From NCBI GenBank assembly GCA_030836365.1, contig JAURQB010000037.1, positions 1-16,009 on the forward strand: DNA of 16,009 nucleotides, given 5' to 3'. Of the stretch, positions 1 to 7,593 are shown piece after piece. The stretch's first letter is position 1. Each line of letters begins with the position of its first letter. The translations under genes and the position numbers were made by a program. A model generated the notes under the pieces. It was not told the origin of the DNA and made no database searches. It saw only the letters and a program-made list of their open reading frames with translations. This DNA is from Bdellovibrionota bacterium (lineage in GTDB: Bacteria > Bdellovibrionota > Bacteriovoracia > Bacteriovoracales > Bacteriovoracaceae).

Positions 1-32
1 ACGTGGGTATCGTGGGTACGATGAGTAAGGAA

Positions 33-108
33 TGGTGCTGCTAGCGTGATTCGAACACGCGACCTCACCCTTACCAAGGGTGCGCTCTACCGCTGGAGCT
101 ATAGCAGC
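33..108 (-). tRNA. tRNA-Thr with anticodon GGU
   Basis: Read on the minus strand, the sequence folds into a full cloverleaf: a 7-bp acceptor stem (GCTGCTA with TAGCAGC), a GCTC/GAGC D stem, an anticodon stem CACCC/GGGTG closing the loop TTGGTAA, and a T arm GCGTG-TTCGAAT-CACGC. The anticodon at the centre of the loop is GGT, which decodes ACC and ACU threonine codons. The discriminator base is A, and CCA is encoded in the gene at 33-35 (TGG on the plus strand). The total of 76 bases is normal and no intron or mismatch is seen. It belongs to the left-hand, alphaproteobacteria-like part of the window. Confidence 0.96.
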
Positions 109-119
109 ACATGGCGCTA

Positions 120-148
120 TGTCTACAACACTGCCTGAAGCCGGTCAA
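120..148 (-). promoter_or_regulatory. Candidate sigma-70 promoter of the tRNA-Thr gene
   Basis: On the minus strand TTGACC (148 to 143) matches the -35 consensus at five of six positions. It is followed after exactly 17 bases by TAGACA (125 to 120), a weak -10. Transcription would begin around 112-114, only a few bases before the mature tRNA 5' end at 108, which is a usual arrangement. This rests on motif matching only; the -10 match is poor. Confidence 0.45.
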
Positions 149-309
149 GTCAGTGTTTATCTTCGCATCATTTTCTGAACAACATAGATGACGGTATGGA
201 ACCGCCAGCATCTACTTTACAATAGACGAAAAATGGTTCATCTCTTTATACTCTTTAAAAGAGTAAAAATAATTAAAATAAACATCCAATAAGAGCAATA
301 TGAGTTTGT

Positions 310-810
310 ATGTTTTGGAATAGCTTGATAACAATTTTGCTGGTAGGTGCGGCAGCTGTGTGGTGGGCATCGCGCATTGATACAGGCGTGAAAAAAATAC
401 CGGCAATTGAAGGCAGGCTTGATGAGCTATCATCAAAAGTTGACCAAATTTTAGGTTATTTGAAATCGCCCTCCGGAAAAGATGTTTTGATATCTTCAAG
501 CCCTTTAACGCTGACAGATTATGGTAAAAAGCTATTCGACCTCATTAATGGAGAGAGAATCGTAAATAACCATCATACCAAAATTGAAATTGATGAACAT
601 ATGACTGACTATGAAATCCAGAAAGCATGCAACGATTTTACGTTTTTGAACATGTTTGATGAGCTATCCAACGCCGAACGAACATCAATTTATGATGTAG
701 CCTATAATGAAGGCATCCGGGTTGAGGCTATCAAGAGCCTGTTGGCCATTAGTTTTCGGGACAAACTTCTGTCAATCAGGGCGCTAAGCGCATCTAACAA
801 TATAGAATAG
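310..810 (+). CDS. Unrecognised protein with one N-terminal membrane segment
   Basis: This 166-residue protein is not one I recognise. Residues 4-20 form a hydrophobic segment rich in I, L, V, A and W (signal anchor), so the rest is probably outside the cytoplasmic membrane or anchored to it. Residues 33-50 (IEGRLDELSSKVDQILGYL) have heptad-like spacing of hydrophobics and could be a short coiled coil. The remainder is a mixed, charged, probably helical domain with no catalytic motif I can name. The start at 310 is chosen because the ATG at 300 in another frame meets a stop within seven codons; no strong ribosome-binding site precedes 310. The gene lies between a tRNA and a convergent oxidoreductase gene, alone in its transcription unit. 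It is visibly more AT-rich than the oxidoreductase beside it, so recent acquisition next to the tRNA is possible but unproven. Confidence 0.65.
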   Translation: MFWNSLITILLVGAAAVWWASRIDTGVKKIPAIEGRLDELSSKVDQILGYLKSPSGKDVLISSSPLTLTDYGKKLFDLINGERIVNNHHTKIEIDEHMTDYEIQKACNDFTFLNMFDELSNAERTSIYDVAYNEGIRVEAIKSLLAISFRDKLLSIRALSASNNIE

Positions 811-843
811 CAATAAGCCAGATAAGATTTTCTCCAGCAGACA

Positions 844-2292
844 TCACCTGTGTGGCGAGAATATCATCAGCGCACGGATCAGCTTTTTTGTGCGCTCGCT
901 AAACAGCTTTTCGGTAAAAAATGCTCCTGCTGCCCGCTTTGAGGCTTCCGACCAACTTGGATAGGGAGCGATGGTATTTGCCATTGCCGCCATGCCCAGC
1001 TTGTTCTGGATAGCCAGTGTCCAGCTATGGATCATCTCGCCAGCATGCGGGGCAAGAATGGTCGCGCCCAGAATCCGCCCTTTTTTATTGGTGATGATCC
1101 GCACCATGCCTTCGGTGCGGCGTTCGGCGCGGGCTCTGTCATTTTCTTTTAATTCCCAGTCCACACAGCAAATTTCATCAGCCGCAAATTGTTTTTGTGC
1201 ATCTGGCCAGCTTAGCCCTGTATGGGCAAGCTCTGGGTCTGTATAGGTCACATAAGGCACAGCATGTTCAGCTAATTTTGCAGGCAGTTTAAACAGGGTA
1301 TTTTTGATCACAATAGAGGCATGATAGCCAGCCATATGGGTAAATTGATGCCTGCCAGCCACATCACCAATGGCAAATACCCGCTTATTCGAGCTTCTTA
1401 GCCTGTTATCTGTTGTAATGCCTTTGGGGGTGTAAGTGATATTGGCAGCTTCCAGCTCAAGCCTTGCAATATTGGGGCGTCTGCCAACCGCTGCCAGCAG
1501 ATGCGAGCCTTTCAGCACTTCGCCAGAAGATAGCGAGATAGATATGCCGCCTGCTTTTGCCTGCGCCACTTCTTCTATCTTGACATGCTCGTAAATCTCA
1601 ATGCCCTCAGCCTCAAGACAGCGTTTCAGCCTGCCCACAAGTTCAGGATCATCTTTGAACATGATAGGGCCTACATCTATCAGGCTGACCCTTGCGCCAA
1701 GCCGTTTATGCGCCTGTGCCATCTCAACACCGATAGGCCCGCCACCAATAATCAGCAAATGGTCTGGACATTCCGATAGCGAGAATATCGTCTCATTGGT
1801 CAGATAGCTAATGCTATCAAGCCCTTTAATTGGCGGTGTCCATGCGTGAGAGCCAGTAGCTACCACAAAATAGCGTGATTTTACTGTTATCTGCTGGCCT
1901 GTCCGGTCTGTGGCCATAACGCTATCGGGTGATGAGAATCTAGCTTCATAGGGCAGGACGGTAACGCCAAGCCCTTCAAACCGTTCAATTGAATCATGTG
2001 GCGCGATAGAGGCAATCACATCATGGATATGGGCATGTGTTTTGTCAAAATCTAGCTGATGGCCAGAGGCGGCAGGCACGCCCATTATTGGCTTGCCAGC
2101 CATCGCGGCCGCAGATTTACCTGCCGCGAGCAATGCTTTTGAAGGCACACATCCTGTATTCAGACAGTCGCCGCCCATCTTGTCACGTTCGAACAAAACC
2201 GTATTAGCGCCAAGCTGTGCTGCGCCTGCTGCCACAGATAATCCGCCCGAACCGCCGCCTATCACACATATATCAGCTGTTATGGTTTTCAT
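844..2292 (-). CDS. FAD-dependent pyridine nucleotide-disulfide oxidoreductase (mercuric reductase / lipoamide dehydrogenase-like)
   Basis: A 482-residue class I disulfide reductase family protein. Visible features: N-terminal FAD-binding GGGSGG (12-17); the redox-active pair in GGDCLNTGCVPSK (C43 and C48); an ATGS motif (145-148); a second dinucleotide-binding motif IIGGGPIGVE (181-190) for NAD(P)H; the AIGDVAG flavin motif; and a C-terminal dimerisation domain. In lipoamide dehydrogenases the C-terminus carries HP(T/S)xSE with a catalytic His. Here the aligned motif is YPSWSE (444-449), so the His is replaced by Tyr. The N-terminal metal-binding domain and C-terminal Cys pair of true MerA are also absent. 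Substrate is therefore unknown. The ATG at 2292 is preferred over an in-frame ATG 13 codons upstream because it has GGAG about 7 bases before it and starts at the FAD domain. It overlaps the end of the VTT-protein gene by 20 bases, suggesting translational coupling. Confidence 0.93.
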   Translation of the reverse strand: MKTITADICVIGGGSGGLSVAAGAAQLGANTVLFERDKMGGDCLNTGCVPSKALLAAGKSAAAMAGKPIMGVPAASGHQLDFDKTHAHIHDVIASIAPHDSIERFEGLGVTVLPYEARFSSPDSVMATDRTGQQITVKSRYFVVATGSHAWTPPIKGLDSISYLTNETIFSLSECPDHLLIIGGGPIGVEMAQAHKRLGARVSLIDVGPIMFKDDPELVGRLKRCLEAEGIEIYEHVKIEEVAQAKAGGISISLSSGEVLKGSHLLAAVGRRPNIARLELEAANITYTPKGITTDNRLRSSNKRVFAIGDVAGRHQFTHMAGYHASIVIKNTLFKLPAKLAEHAVPYVTYTDPELAHTGLSWPDAQKQFAADEICCVDWELKENDRARAERRTEGMVRIITNKKGRILGATILAPHAGEMIHSWTLAIQNKLGMAAMANTIAPYPSWSEASKRAAGAFFTEKLFSERTKKLIRALMIFSPHR

Positions 2293-2983
2293 CGCCTGCT
2301 CCGTTTTTCTTTTTGAGATGGTCAAGTGCAACCGGCAGTAAAGACATCACCCCCAAAGCCGCTAATGGCAGGATAATTTTTTTCTCTGTCAGCAAAAACA
2401 GATCTGGCACTTTGCCCTGTGCCAGAACAAGATCAAATCCCTGTGCCACCCCGACATATACCAGCGTGCCGGGTGCGATGCCGATAAAGGTAGCCAGCAT
2501 AAAGGTTGAAAATCGCATTCCCACCAGTGCAGGAATAATATTCACAACCCAGAAAGGTGCCGCAGGGATGAGCCGCAAAGCGAGCAGATAGGAAAATCCA
2601 TTTTTCCTAAAGCCAGCTTCTAGCCGTTCCAAGAAACTGCCCGTTTTCTGTTTCAGCCAGTCATGTAACAGGCTTTTTGCCGCTAGAAAGACTAGCCCTG
2701 CACCTGCTGTAGCTGCCGTAATAATGATAATCGCCGCCCCCCAGCCAAAAATAGCCCCGCCTGAAAGGGTCAGCAGGCTGGCGATTGGCAGGGACATGGC
2801 AACAGCCAGAAAATAGACAGCAAAAAATGCCATCAATGCCAGCACGATATGTTCTGCTGCGAATAATTTTATCTCGCCATAGGACTGGGCAAGCTGCTGG
2901 AACGAAATTTTTGTATGCAGACCTGTTGCAAAAAACAGAATAAGGCCGGTTATCAGGCAGATTGGCAGGATAAAGCGCTTCAT
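2273..2983 (-). CDS. TVP38/TMEM64 family (VTT domain) membrane protein
   Basis: A 236-residue polytopic inner-membrane protein. Hydrophobic segments lie around residues 4-21, 45-80, 80-105, 130-165 and 165-185. The VTT/DedA-type signature is visible: a SLPIASLLTLSGGAIFG re-entrant-like segment (about 65-82) and a later R-L-I-P-A-A-P-F-W-V-V-N motif with an I-G-I-A-P-G-T element after it. Families with this fold are linked to lipid scrambling or membrane homeostasis, but the substrate of bacterial TVP38 proteins is not settled. The C-terminus is short, charged and cytoplasmic (KKKNGAGDENHNS). It is the first gene of a two-gene unit: its last 20 bases overlap the start of the flavoprotein gene. 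This VTT-protein/disulfide-reductase pairing is one I recall from other proteobacteria, hinting that the pair acts together in membrane-associated redox chemistry (inference). Confidence 0.88.
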   Translation of the reverse strand: MKRFILPICLITGLILFFATGLHTKISFQQLAQSYGEIKLFAAEHIVLALMAFFAVYFLAVAMSLPIASLLTLSGGAIFGWGAAIIIITAATAGAGLVFLAAKSLLHDWLKQKTGSFLERLEAGFRKNGFSYLLALRLIPAAPFWVVNIIPALVGMRFSTFMLATFIGIAPGTLVYVGVAQGFDLVLAQGKVPDLFLLTEKKIILPLAALGVMSLLPVALDHLKKKNGAGDENHNS

Positions 2984-3196
2984 CTTTGAATTTTTCTTAG
3001 CAGTGTGATATGTGTCATGTTCATGTGCCTTTGGCCGGATACTTATTTTTGCCTCAATATTCTAGCATTTTATAGCTATCGCTGGCTAAAATAAGCGGCA
3101 GTCCTCATGTTTTTGCGATCGAAAATAAATTGTCCCGCTTTCAGAAACAGGCTAGACAGAATTAAGAATTTGAAACAAGGAAAATCTCGAATAATC

Positions 3197-3376
3197 ATGT
3201 CTCAAAAAGGAACAGGCATACCAGCATCCAGACAGGTTTCACATGAACCTAAAAAAGGGTCTGACAATGATAGACAAAAACGGCTAGAAACTGCCTTGCG
3301 GGAAAATTTATTCCGGCGCAAACAACAGGCACGGGCGCGCAAACAGCCAGACAGCTCAAAATCAGATCAGCAGTAA
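3197..3376 (+). CDS. Small basic protein preceding murA
   Basis: A 59-residue hydrophilic protein with a conserved-looking C-terminal helix RLETALRENLFRRKQQARAR (about 34-53), very basic and without cysteines or membrane segments. Small proteins with the pattern ALRxNLxRRKxQxRxR commonly sit directly upstream of murA in alphaproteobacteria (recollection, not searched), and here the murA start follows 46 bases later on the same strand, which supports both calls. The frame is open further upstream to an ATG at 3107, but the 30 extra residues look unlike the rest. The ATG at 3197 has AAGG about 16 bases before it, a weak and distant site, so the start is not certain. Function unknown; binding to nucleic acid or acidic partners would fit the charge. 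Confidence 0.68.
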   Translation: MSQKGTGIPASRQVSHEPKKGSDNDRQKRLETALRENLFRRKQQARARKQPDSSKSDQQ

Positions 3377-3418
3377 ACGCTAGAGATACAACCACCACAA
3401 CAGGGTATGAGAAATTAA

Positions 3419-3685
3419 TTAAATGGGTTCGTTACGTATAATTGGGGGTGCTTCGCTTGAAGGCAATATCAGGATTAGTGGCGCAAAAAACGCTGCCTTG
3501 CCTTTGCTTGCAACGGCCCTTCTTCTTGTTGCATTCTCTTTGAACGCGTGAGTCGACTTACAAGTATTACATTTTACTTTGTCTGGTATTTCATCAGTTT
3601 TCATCACGACAATCGTATGAGCTAATTTTAATTTACATTTTCCACAATAAGCGAGAACTTCATTTCCTGCTGATAATTTAACCAT
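3419..3685 (-). CDS. Zinc-ribbon protein, 3' end lost at the junction
   Basis: Starting at the ATG at 3685, preceded by AAAGG about 11 bases upstream, the protein reads a compact zinc ribbon: YCGKC (C14, C17) and VKCNTCKSTHAFKEN (C39, C42). Similar small proteins with this double CxxC arrangement and a following lysine/threonine-rich tail are familiar to me from Bdellovibrio-type and myxobacterial genomes; their function is unknown and nucleic-acid binding is only a guess. Only about the first 53-56 codons (3525-3685) belong to this gene. After that the open frame continues to 3419 through antisense murA sequence of the other genome, giving a meaningless proline- and isoleucine-rich tail. The full gene was probably longer. 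It is divergent from uvrC, with 63 bases between the two start codons that must contain both promoters. An in-frame ATG at 3757 overlaps uvrC and is less likely. Confidence 0.7.
   Translation of the reverse strand: MVKLSAGNEVLAYCGKCKLKLAHTIVVMKTDEIPDKVKCNTCKSTHAFKENATRRRAVASKGKAAFFAPLILILPSSEAPPIIRNEPI
3423..3551 (+). CDS. murA: UDP-N-acetylglucosamine 1-carboxyvinyltransferase, 5' fragment cut at the junction
   Basis: The frame from ATG 3423 reads MGSLRIIGGASLEGNIRIS followed by GAKNAALPLLATALL, the unmistakable N-terminus of MurA. The enzyme transfers enolpyruvate from PEP to UDP-GlcNAc in the first committed step of peptidoglycan synthesis, in the cytoplasm. K22 and N23, which contact substrate in E. 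coli MurA, fall at exactly positions 22 and 23 here. Homology holds to about codon 34 (position 3524). The expected continuation (T, then D/E and the next strand) is missing: the frame instead reads LVAFSLNA and stops at 3551. The normal protein has about 420 residues, so more than 90% is absent. The break coincides with the break of a zinc-ribbon gene on the other strand. This is a fragment at a chimeric join, not a natural short protein. Confidence 0.9.
   Translation: MGSLRIIGGASLEGNIRISGAKNAALPLLATALLLVAFSLNA
3516..3530. other. Probable chimeric junction between two genomes
   Basis: Plus-strand murA homology ends at about 3524 and minus-strand homology of the zinc-ribbon gene ends in the same few bases. 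The sequence here is GCC followed by three CTT triplets (3519-3527), so the exact breakpoint cannot be resolved within this short repeat, which would serve as microhomology. To the left the genes are alphaproteobacteria-like and moderate in G+C; to the right they are AT-rich and Bdellovibrionota-like. No integrase, insertion-sequence end, terminal inverted repeat or target-site duplication is visible at the point of change. Assembly or whole-genome-amplification chimerism is the simplest reading. Confidence 0.85.
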
Positions 3686-3748
3686 GATAAGATTTACCTT
3701 TAAGAGATTTTTTTTGACGAACACTAATTCTACAATAAACGAAGGGAT

Positions 3749-5629
3749 ATGGCCCATTTAAAAACTGCGAATATTCAAGATTTAAAGCAAGTCGCGAAAA
3801 ATTTACCAAAAAAGCCTGGTTGCTATTTATTCAAAAATAAATTTGATGAGGTGATTTATGTCGGAAAGGCAAAAAGTTTACAATCTCGGGTAAAAAGTTA
3901 TTTTGCTTCGGATCATAAAGACTCGCCAAAAACAAAAGTGTTGGTCGATAAAATCTGCGATATCGAGTTTCAATTGGCGGAGAGTGAGGCAGAGGCGCTT
4001 ATCCTGGAAAATAACCTCATTAAAAAGTATCTGCCCAAATACAACATACGACTCAGGGATGATAAGTCTTACCCTTATGTGATAATCAAAAAAGGTGATC
4101 CATACCCTAGGTTGGAGTTTAGACGTCGTGCAAAAAAAGATAAGGGGAGCCATTCATTTGGCCCTTTTGTTCATGGTTCAAGCATTTCGACAATCTTGCG
4201 AGAACTTAACCGCTCATTTCAACTACGTGATTGTAGTGACTATGAGTTTAAATCGAGAAAAGACCCCTGCCTTTTGTATCAAATGAAACAATGTAGTGCG
4301 CCTTGCGTGGGTCTTATTTCTGAAAAGGAGTACGCGAGTGATTTGAACCTCGCACTTTCCATTTTAAAAGGAAATGGAAAAAAAGCGTTGGATTTCTTGA
4401 CGGATAAAATGCTGGAAGCCAGTGAAAGTGAGCGTTTTGAGCAAGCAGCGAGTTTTCGAGACTCAATAGAGGTTCTACGGGATTTCATTGAAAAACACAG
4501 TTTATCGGTCAATAAAGAGTCAAGCTTGCCTGATAGTATGGATATTATTTCGACCTATGATGATGGAATTGAGTCAGATATTTCTATTACAATTATTAGA
4601 AACGGTGTCATCCTTGGCCAAAAATCTTTTTACTTTTTTTCTGAGGATTTTGGTCCCGAGCACGAGGGCGGTTTTTTAAATTTTTGTTTCCAGTACTATG
4701 GAGACACCCTAGAGGATTTACCTGCGAAATTGCTGCTTGATATAAGTGAGGAGAATTTTATTGTCCTCTCAGATGCATTCGCTCAGTTTTTTGACAAAAA
4801 AATTAGTGTGATCAAACCTCAAAAGCGTTGGAATAAATTACTTGATCTAAATAAAGAGCAAGCTTATCAGTCTCAACGACTGCGGAAGCTCAATAAAGAT
4901 CATCATTTTAATGCATTGGTAAAACTAAAAGAGCTACTACATTTGAAGGAGCTGCCAAAACATCTTGAGTGTTATGATGTGGCGGTTTGGCAAGGCCGAT
5001 CGCCTACTGCTTCGCAGATTGTTTTTCGAGATGGAGCACCGGATAAGTCAAGCTATCGCCATTATCACCTAGAGGAGCGTCCTGAGGGAAATAATGATTT
5101 TGCGATGATGAAAGAGGTCATTGAGAGAAGGCTTAAAAAAGGGAAGCTGCCTGATGTGCTAATTTTAGACGGAGGAAAAGGACAAGTTGGAATTGTCGGC
5201 CGCCTTTTGGAAGATCATGGAATTTCTTTACCTATCGTTGGAATAGCTAAAGCAAAAACGAAAAGTGACTTTCGGCATTCAAAAATTAACGCGACTAGTG
5301 AGAGGTTGGTTATTCCCGGCCGGAAAAATGACTACGAACTTAATCAATCAATGAGTCTATTTCGCTTGATTACATTAATGAGAGATGAGGCCCATCGCTT
5401 TTCCAGGCGACTTCACCACAAAAAAGAAAAGCAGCAACATTTTTCCAGTGTTCTTGATGGTATCGAGGGGATTGGACCTAAAACCAAAGAAAAAATAATG
5501 AGCCGGCTAGACAAAGGCTGGAAAGAGTACACTCTGATGACAGTTGAAGAGTTAAAAAAGACATTTGAAATAGATGAGCAAAAGGCTCATGGCCTCAAGG
5601 AAAAACTGAGTAAAATTTTCTCGAAATAA
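3749..5629 (+). CDS. uvrC: UvrABC excinuclease subunit C
   Basis: A 626-residue UvrC, the nuclease that makes both incisions around bulky DNA lesions in nucleotide excision repair after UvrA and UvrB have located the damage. The GIY-YIG 3'-incision domain is at about 20-100, with G24-C25-Y26, Y37-V38-G39, R47 and E87. A cysteine cluster follows (DPCLLYQMKQCSAPCVG, near 172-188), then a UVR UvrB-binding helix pair (about 212-250). The RNase H-like 5'-incision domain has the expected acidic and His residues at D410 (CYDVAVWQG), D474 (LILDGGKGQ) and H549 (DEAHRF). A tandem helix-hairpin-helix closes the protein (IEGIGPKTKEKI). Length is typical. GAAGGG at 3741-3746 precedes the ATG by only two bases, shorter than usual, but no better start exists and the domain begins soon after. 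It is transcribed alone, divergently from the broken zinc-ribbon gene. Confidence 0.97.
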   Translation: MAHLKTANIQDLKQVAKNLPKKPGCYLFKNKFDEVIYVGKAKSLQSRVKSYFASDHKDSPKTKVLVDKICDIEFQLAESEAEALILENNLIKKYLPKYNIRLRDDKSYPYVIIKKGDPYPRLEFRRRAKKDKGSHSFGPFVHGSSISTILRELNRSFQLRDCSDYEFKSRKDPCLLYQMKQCSAPCVGLISEKEYASDLNLALSILKGNGKKALDFLTDKMLEASESERFEQAASFRDSIEVLRDFIEKHSLSVNKESSLPDSMDIISTYDDGIESDISITIIRNGVILGQKSFYFFSEDFGPEHEGGFLNFCFQYYGDTLEDLPAKLLLDISEENFIVLSDAFAQFFDKKISVIKPQKRWNKLLDLNKEQAYQSQRLRKLNKDHHFNALVKLKELLHLKELPKHLECYDVAVWQGRSPTASQIVFRDGAPDKSSYRHYHLEERPEGNNDFAMMKEVIERRLKKGKLPDVLILDGGKGQVGIVGRLLEDHGISLPIVGIAKAKTKSDFRHSKINATSERLVIPGRKNDYELNQSMSLFRLITLMRDEAHRFSRRLHHKKEKQQHFSSVLDGIEGIGPKTKEKIMSRLDKGWKEYTLMTVEELKKTFEIDEQKAHGLKEKLSKIFSK

Positions 5630-5661
5630 CGGCTTTTCAAGGAGTGTCAAAGGAGTTAAAA

Positions 5662-5688
5662 CCCTTAAATTGAGTTGGCTTTTAAGGG
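5662..5688 (+). other. Stem-loop between uvrC and korA
   Basis: CCCTTAAA (5662-5669) and TTTAAGGG (5681-5688) are perfect 8-bp inverted repeats with an 11-base loop. It starts 32 bases after the uvrC stop. No run of T follows, so a standard intrinsic terminator is not supported. It may weakly end uvrC transcription or lie in the korA leader. Confidence 0.35.
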
Positions 5689-5748
5689 ATCGTTAAGTAT
5701 CCTTTTGAGAACTCGCTTATATCATCTAATCAATAAAGGTAATTTTCG

Positions 5749-7578
5749 ATGGAGACTATGCAAAACGTCGTAATTCGATTCTCAGGAGACTCTGGGGATG
5801 GGATGCAATTAACTGGAACTCAATTTTCTAACACATCAGCTTTAATGGGCAATGACCTTTCAACATTCCCAGATTTTCCAGCTGAAATTAGAGCACCTCA
5901 AGGAACTGTTGCCGGTGTTTCTGGTTTCCAGGTAAATTTTGGTAGCTCTGAAATTTCAACTCCAGGTGACGAACCGGACGTGCTCATCGCGATGAATCCA
6001 GCTGCTTTAAAAGCGAACGTTGGCCAGCTAAAAAAAGGTGGAACAATCATTGCCAACATGGATGCATTTACTGACTTAAACTTTAAAAAAGCAGGTTACG
6101 AATCAACTCCAATTGACACGCATGAATTAGATGGCTTTCAAATTGTTAAAGCAAATATCACAACTCAAACAGTTGAAGCGCTGAAAGATTTTGACCTCGA
6201 TTCCAAATCAAAGGCACGTTGTAAAAACTTTTATGCGCTTGGAATGACTTACTTCATGTTTCACCGAGAGCTTGATGCAACGATGAATTGGATCGGCCAA
6301 AAATTTGGTAAGAAGCCAATACTTGTTGAAGCTAACGTTGCGGCACTTAAAGCTGGTTGGAACTTCGCCGAAACGATTGAAGCAAGCATTGTGCGTTACG
6401 AAGTAAAAGCAGCTGAAATTGGTAAAGGTACTTATCGTCAAGTAAATGGCAACACAGCGACGGCTTGGGGATTCATCCAAGCAGCGCAAAAAGCAAACCT
6501 AGAATTGTTTTTAGGCTCTTACCCAATTACTCCAGCATCAGATATTTTACATGAACTCTCAAAGCATAAAAACTTTGGTGTAAAAACAGTTCAGTGTGAA
6601 GATGAAATCGCTGGTATTTGTTCGGCAATTGGCGCGTCTTACGGTGGTGCTCTGGCAATCACTACAACTTCTGGCCCAGGTATCGCTCTAAAAGGTGAGG
6701 CAATGGGTCTGGCGATGATTTACGAATTGCCTATTGTTATCGTTAATATTCAGCGTGGTGGCCCATCAACAGGTCTTCCAACAAAAACAGAGCAATCGGA
6801 CCTTCTTCAGTGTATGTACGGAAGAAATGGAGAGTCGCCAATGATCGTTGTTGCGGCTTCGAAACCAAGTGACTGTTTTGAAATGGCGTTTGAAGCATCA
6901 AGGCTTTCTCTTGAGCACATGACTCCAGTTGTTCTTCTAACAGACGGTTATATTGCAAACGGCTCTGAGCCTTGGAAGATTCCTGATCTTTCCAAAGAAT
7001 TTACAAAAATTACTCCACGTCTTGTTGATCGTCTTGGTGTTGAAGCTGAAGGTTATCAGCCATACGCAAGAAATGAGCACCTTGCTCGTACATGGGCAAT
7101 TCCTGGCATGGAAGGTTTTGAGCACAGAATTGGTGGCCTAGAAAAAGCAAAAGATTCTGGTAACGTTTCTTACGATCCTGCTAACCACGAAGAAATGTGT
7201 CACATTAGACAGCAAAAAGTTGATCTCGCCGCTGAAAATATTCCTCTTCAAGAAGTTGAAGGAGAAGAGTCTGGTGACTTACTTGTTATTTCTTGGGGTG
7301 GAACTTACGGCGCAACACATGCAGCTGTAAAAAAAGCGCAAGAAGAAGGTCTAAAAGTTTCTTTAATGCATCTTAAATACATCAGCCCAATGCCTAAAAA
7401 TGTTGAGAGCATTATTGGTAACTTCAAAAAAGTATTGGTTCCAGAGCTTAACCTTGGCCAACTTGTTAATATTTTGAATGCTAAATTTCACTGTAAAGCG
7501 AAAGGTTATAACAAAGTTCAAGGATTACCATTTAAGATCTCTGAACTAGTAGAAGCAATCAAAACGGAATTAAAATAA
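5749..7578 (+). CDS. korA: 2-oxoacid:ferredoxin oxidoreductase, fused gamma-alpha subunit (KorA type)
   Basis: A 609-residue subunit of a CoA-dependent 2-oxoacid:ferredoxin oxidoreductase, most likely acting on 2-oxoglutarate (2-oxoglutarate + CoA + oxidised ferredoxin to succinyl-CoA + CO2 + reduced ferredoxin) in the cytoplasm. The N-terminal ~190 residues are the gamma domain (RFSGDSGDGMQLTGTQF near 10-26; FPDFPAEIRAPQGT near 41-54). The alpha pyrimidine-binding domain follows at about 220-400 with the YPITPAS motif at 258-264, the QCEDEIAGICSAIGASYGG segment and TTTSGPGIALK. The C-terminal ~100 residues form the transketolase-C-like domain. The gamma-alpha fusion and length match the KorA group rather than four-subunit pyruvate enzymes. 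AAAGGT precedes ATG 5749 at normal distance; a second ATG three codons later is less likely. korB follows after 15 bases, so the two are co-transcribed. No dedicated ferredoxin gene is adjacent. Confidence 0.94.
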   Translation: METMQNVVIRFSGDSGDGMQLTGTQFSNTSALMGNDLSTFPDFPAEIRAPQGTVAGVSGFQVNFGSSEISTPGDEPDVLIAMNPAALKANVGQLKKGGTIIANMDAFTDLNFKKAGYESTPIDTHELDGFQIVKANITTQTVEALKDFDLDSKSKARCKNFYALGMTYFMFHRELDATMNWIGQKFGKKPILVEANVAALKAGWNFAETIEASIVRYEVKAAEIGKGTYRQVNGNTATAWGFIQAAQKANLELFLGSYPITPASDILHELSKHKNFGVKTVQCEDEIAGICSAIGASYGGALAITTTSGPGIALKGEAMGLAMIYELPIVIVNIQRGGPSTGLPTKTEQSDLLQCMYGRNGESPMIVVAASKPSDCFEMAFEASRLSLEHMTPVVLLTDGYIANGSEPWKIPDLSKEFTKITPRLVDRLGVEAEGYQPYARNEHLARTWAIPGMEGFEHRIGGLEKAKDSGNVSYDPANHEEMCHIRQQKVDLAAENIPLQEVEGEESGDLLVISWGGTYGATHAAVKKAQEEGLKVSLMHLKYISPMPKNVESIIGNFKKVLVPELNLGQLVNILNAKFHCKAKGYNKVQGLPFKISELVEAIKTELK

Positions 7579-7593
7579 TAAAAGGACGATAAA

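Noticed and set aside
2..19. Two adjacent 9-base CGTGGGTAT/CGTGGGTAC units at the window start
   Set aside because: There are only two copies at the very edge; too short to assign a role such as an attachment site or tRNA terminator.
212..499. Minus-strand 95-residue open frame overlapping the gene at 310
   Set aside because: It lacks protein-like features and is antisense to a plus-strand frame with a sensible membrane anchor and domain.
844..2292. Mercury-resistance mercuric reductase (merA)
   Set aside because: There is no HMA metal-binding domain, no C-terminal cysteine pair and no merR, merT or merP neighbours.
1..3524. The left part as a genomic island or horizontal transfer into the right-hand genome
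   Set aside because: No integrase, insertion sequence, flanking repeat or target duplication is visible, and the boundary lies inside an essential gene fragment; a chimera explains all of this more simply.
3419..3757. The whole open frame read as an intact 112-residue protein
   Set aside because: The last ~33 residues are antisense murA sequence from the other side of the junction, and the first 24 overlap the uvrC start; only the zinc-ribbon core from 3685 to about 3525 is real.
5704..5735. Promoter for korA around TTGAGA
   Set aside because: No -10-like hexamer lies at 16-18 bases from TTGAGA; the match is not better than expected in AT-rich sequence.
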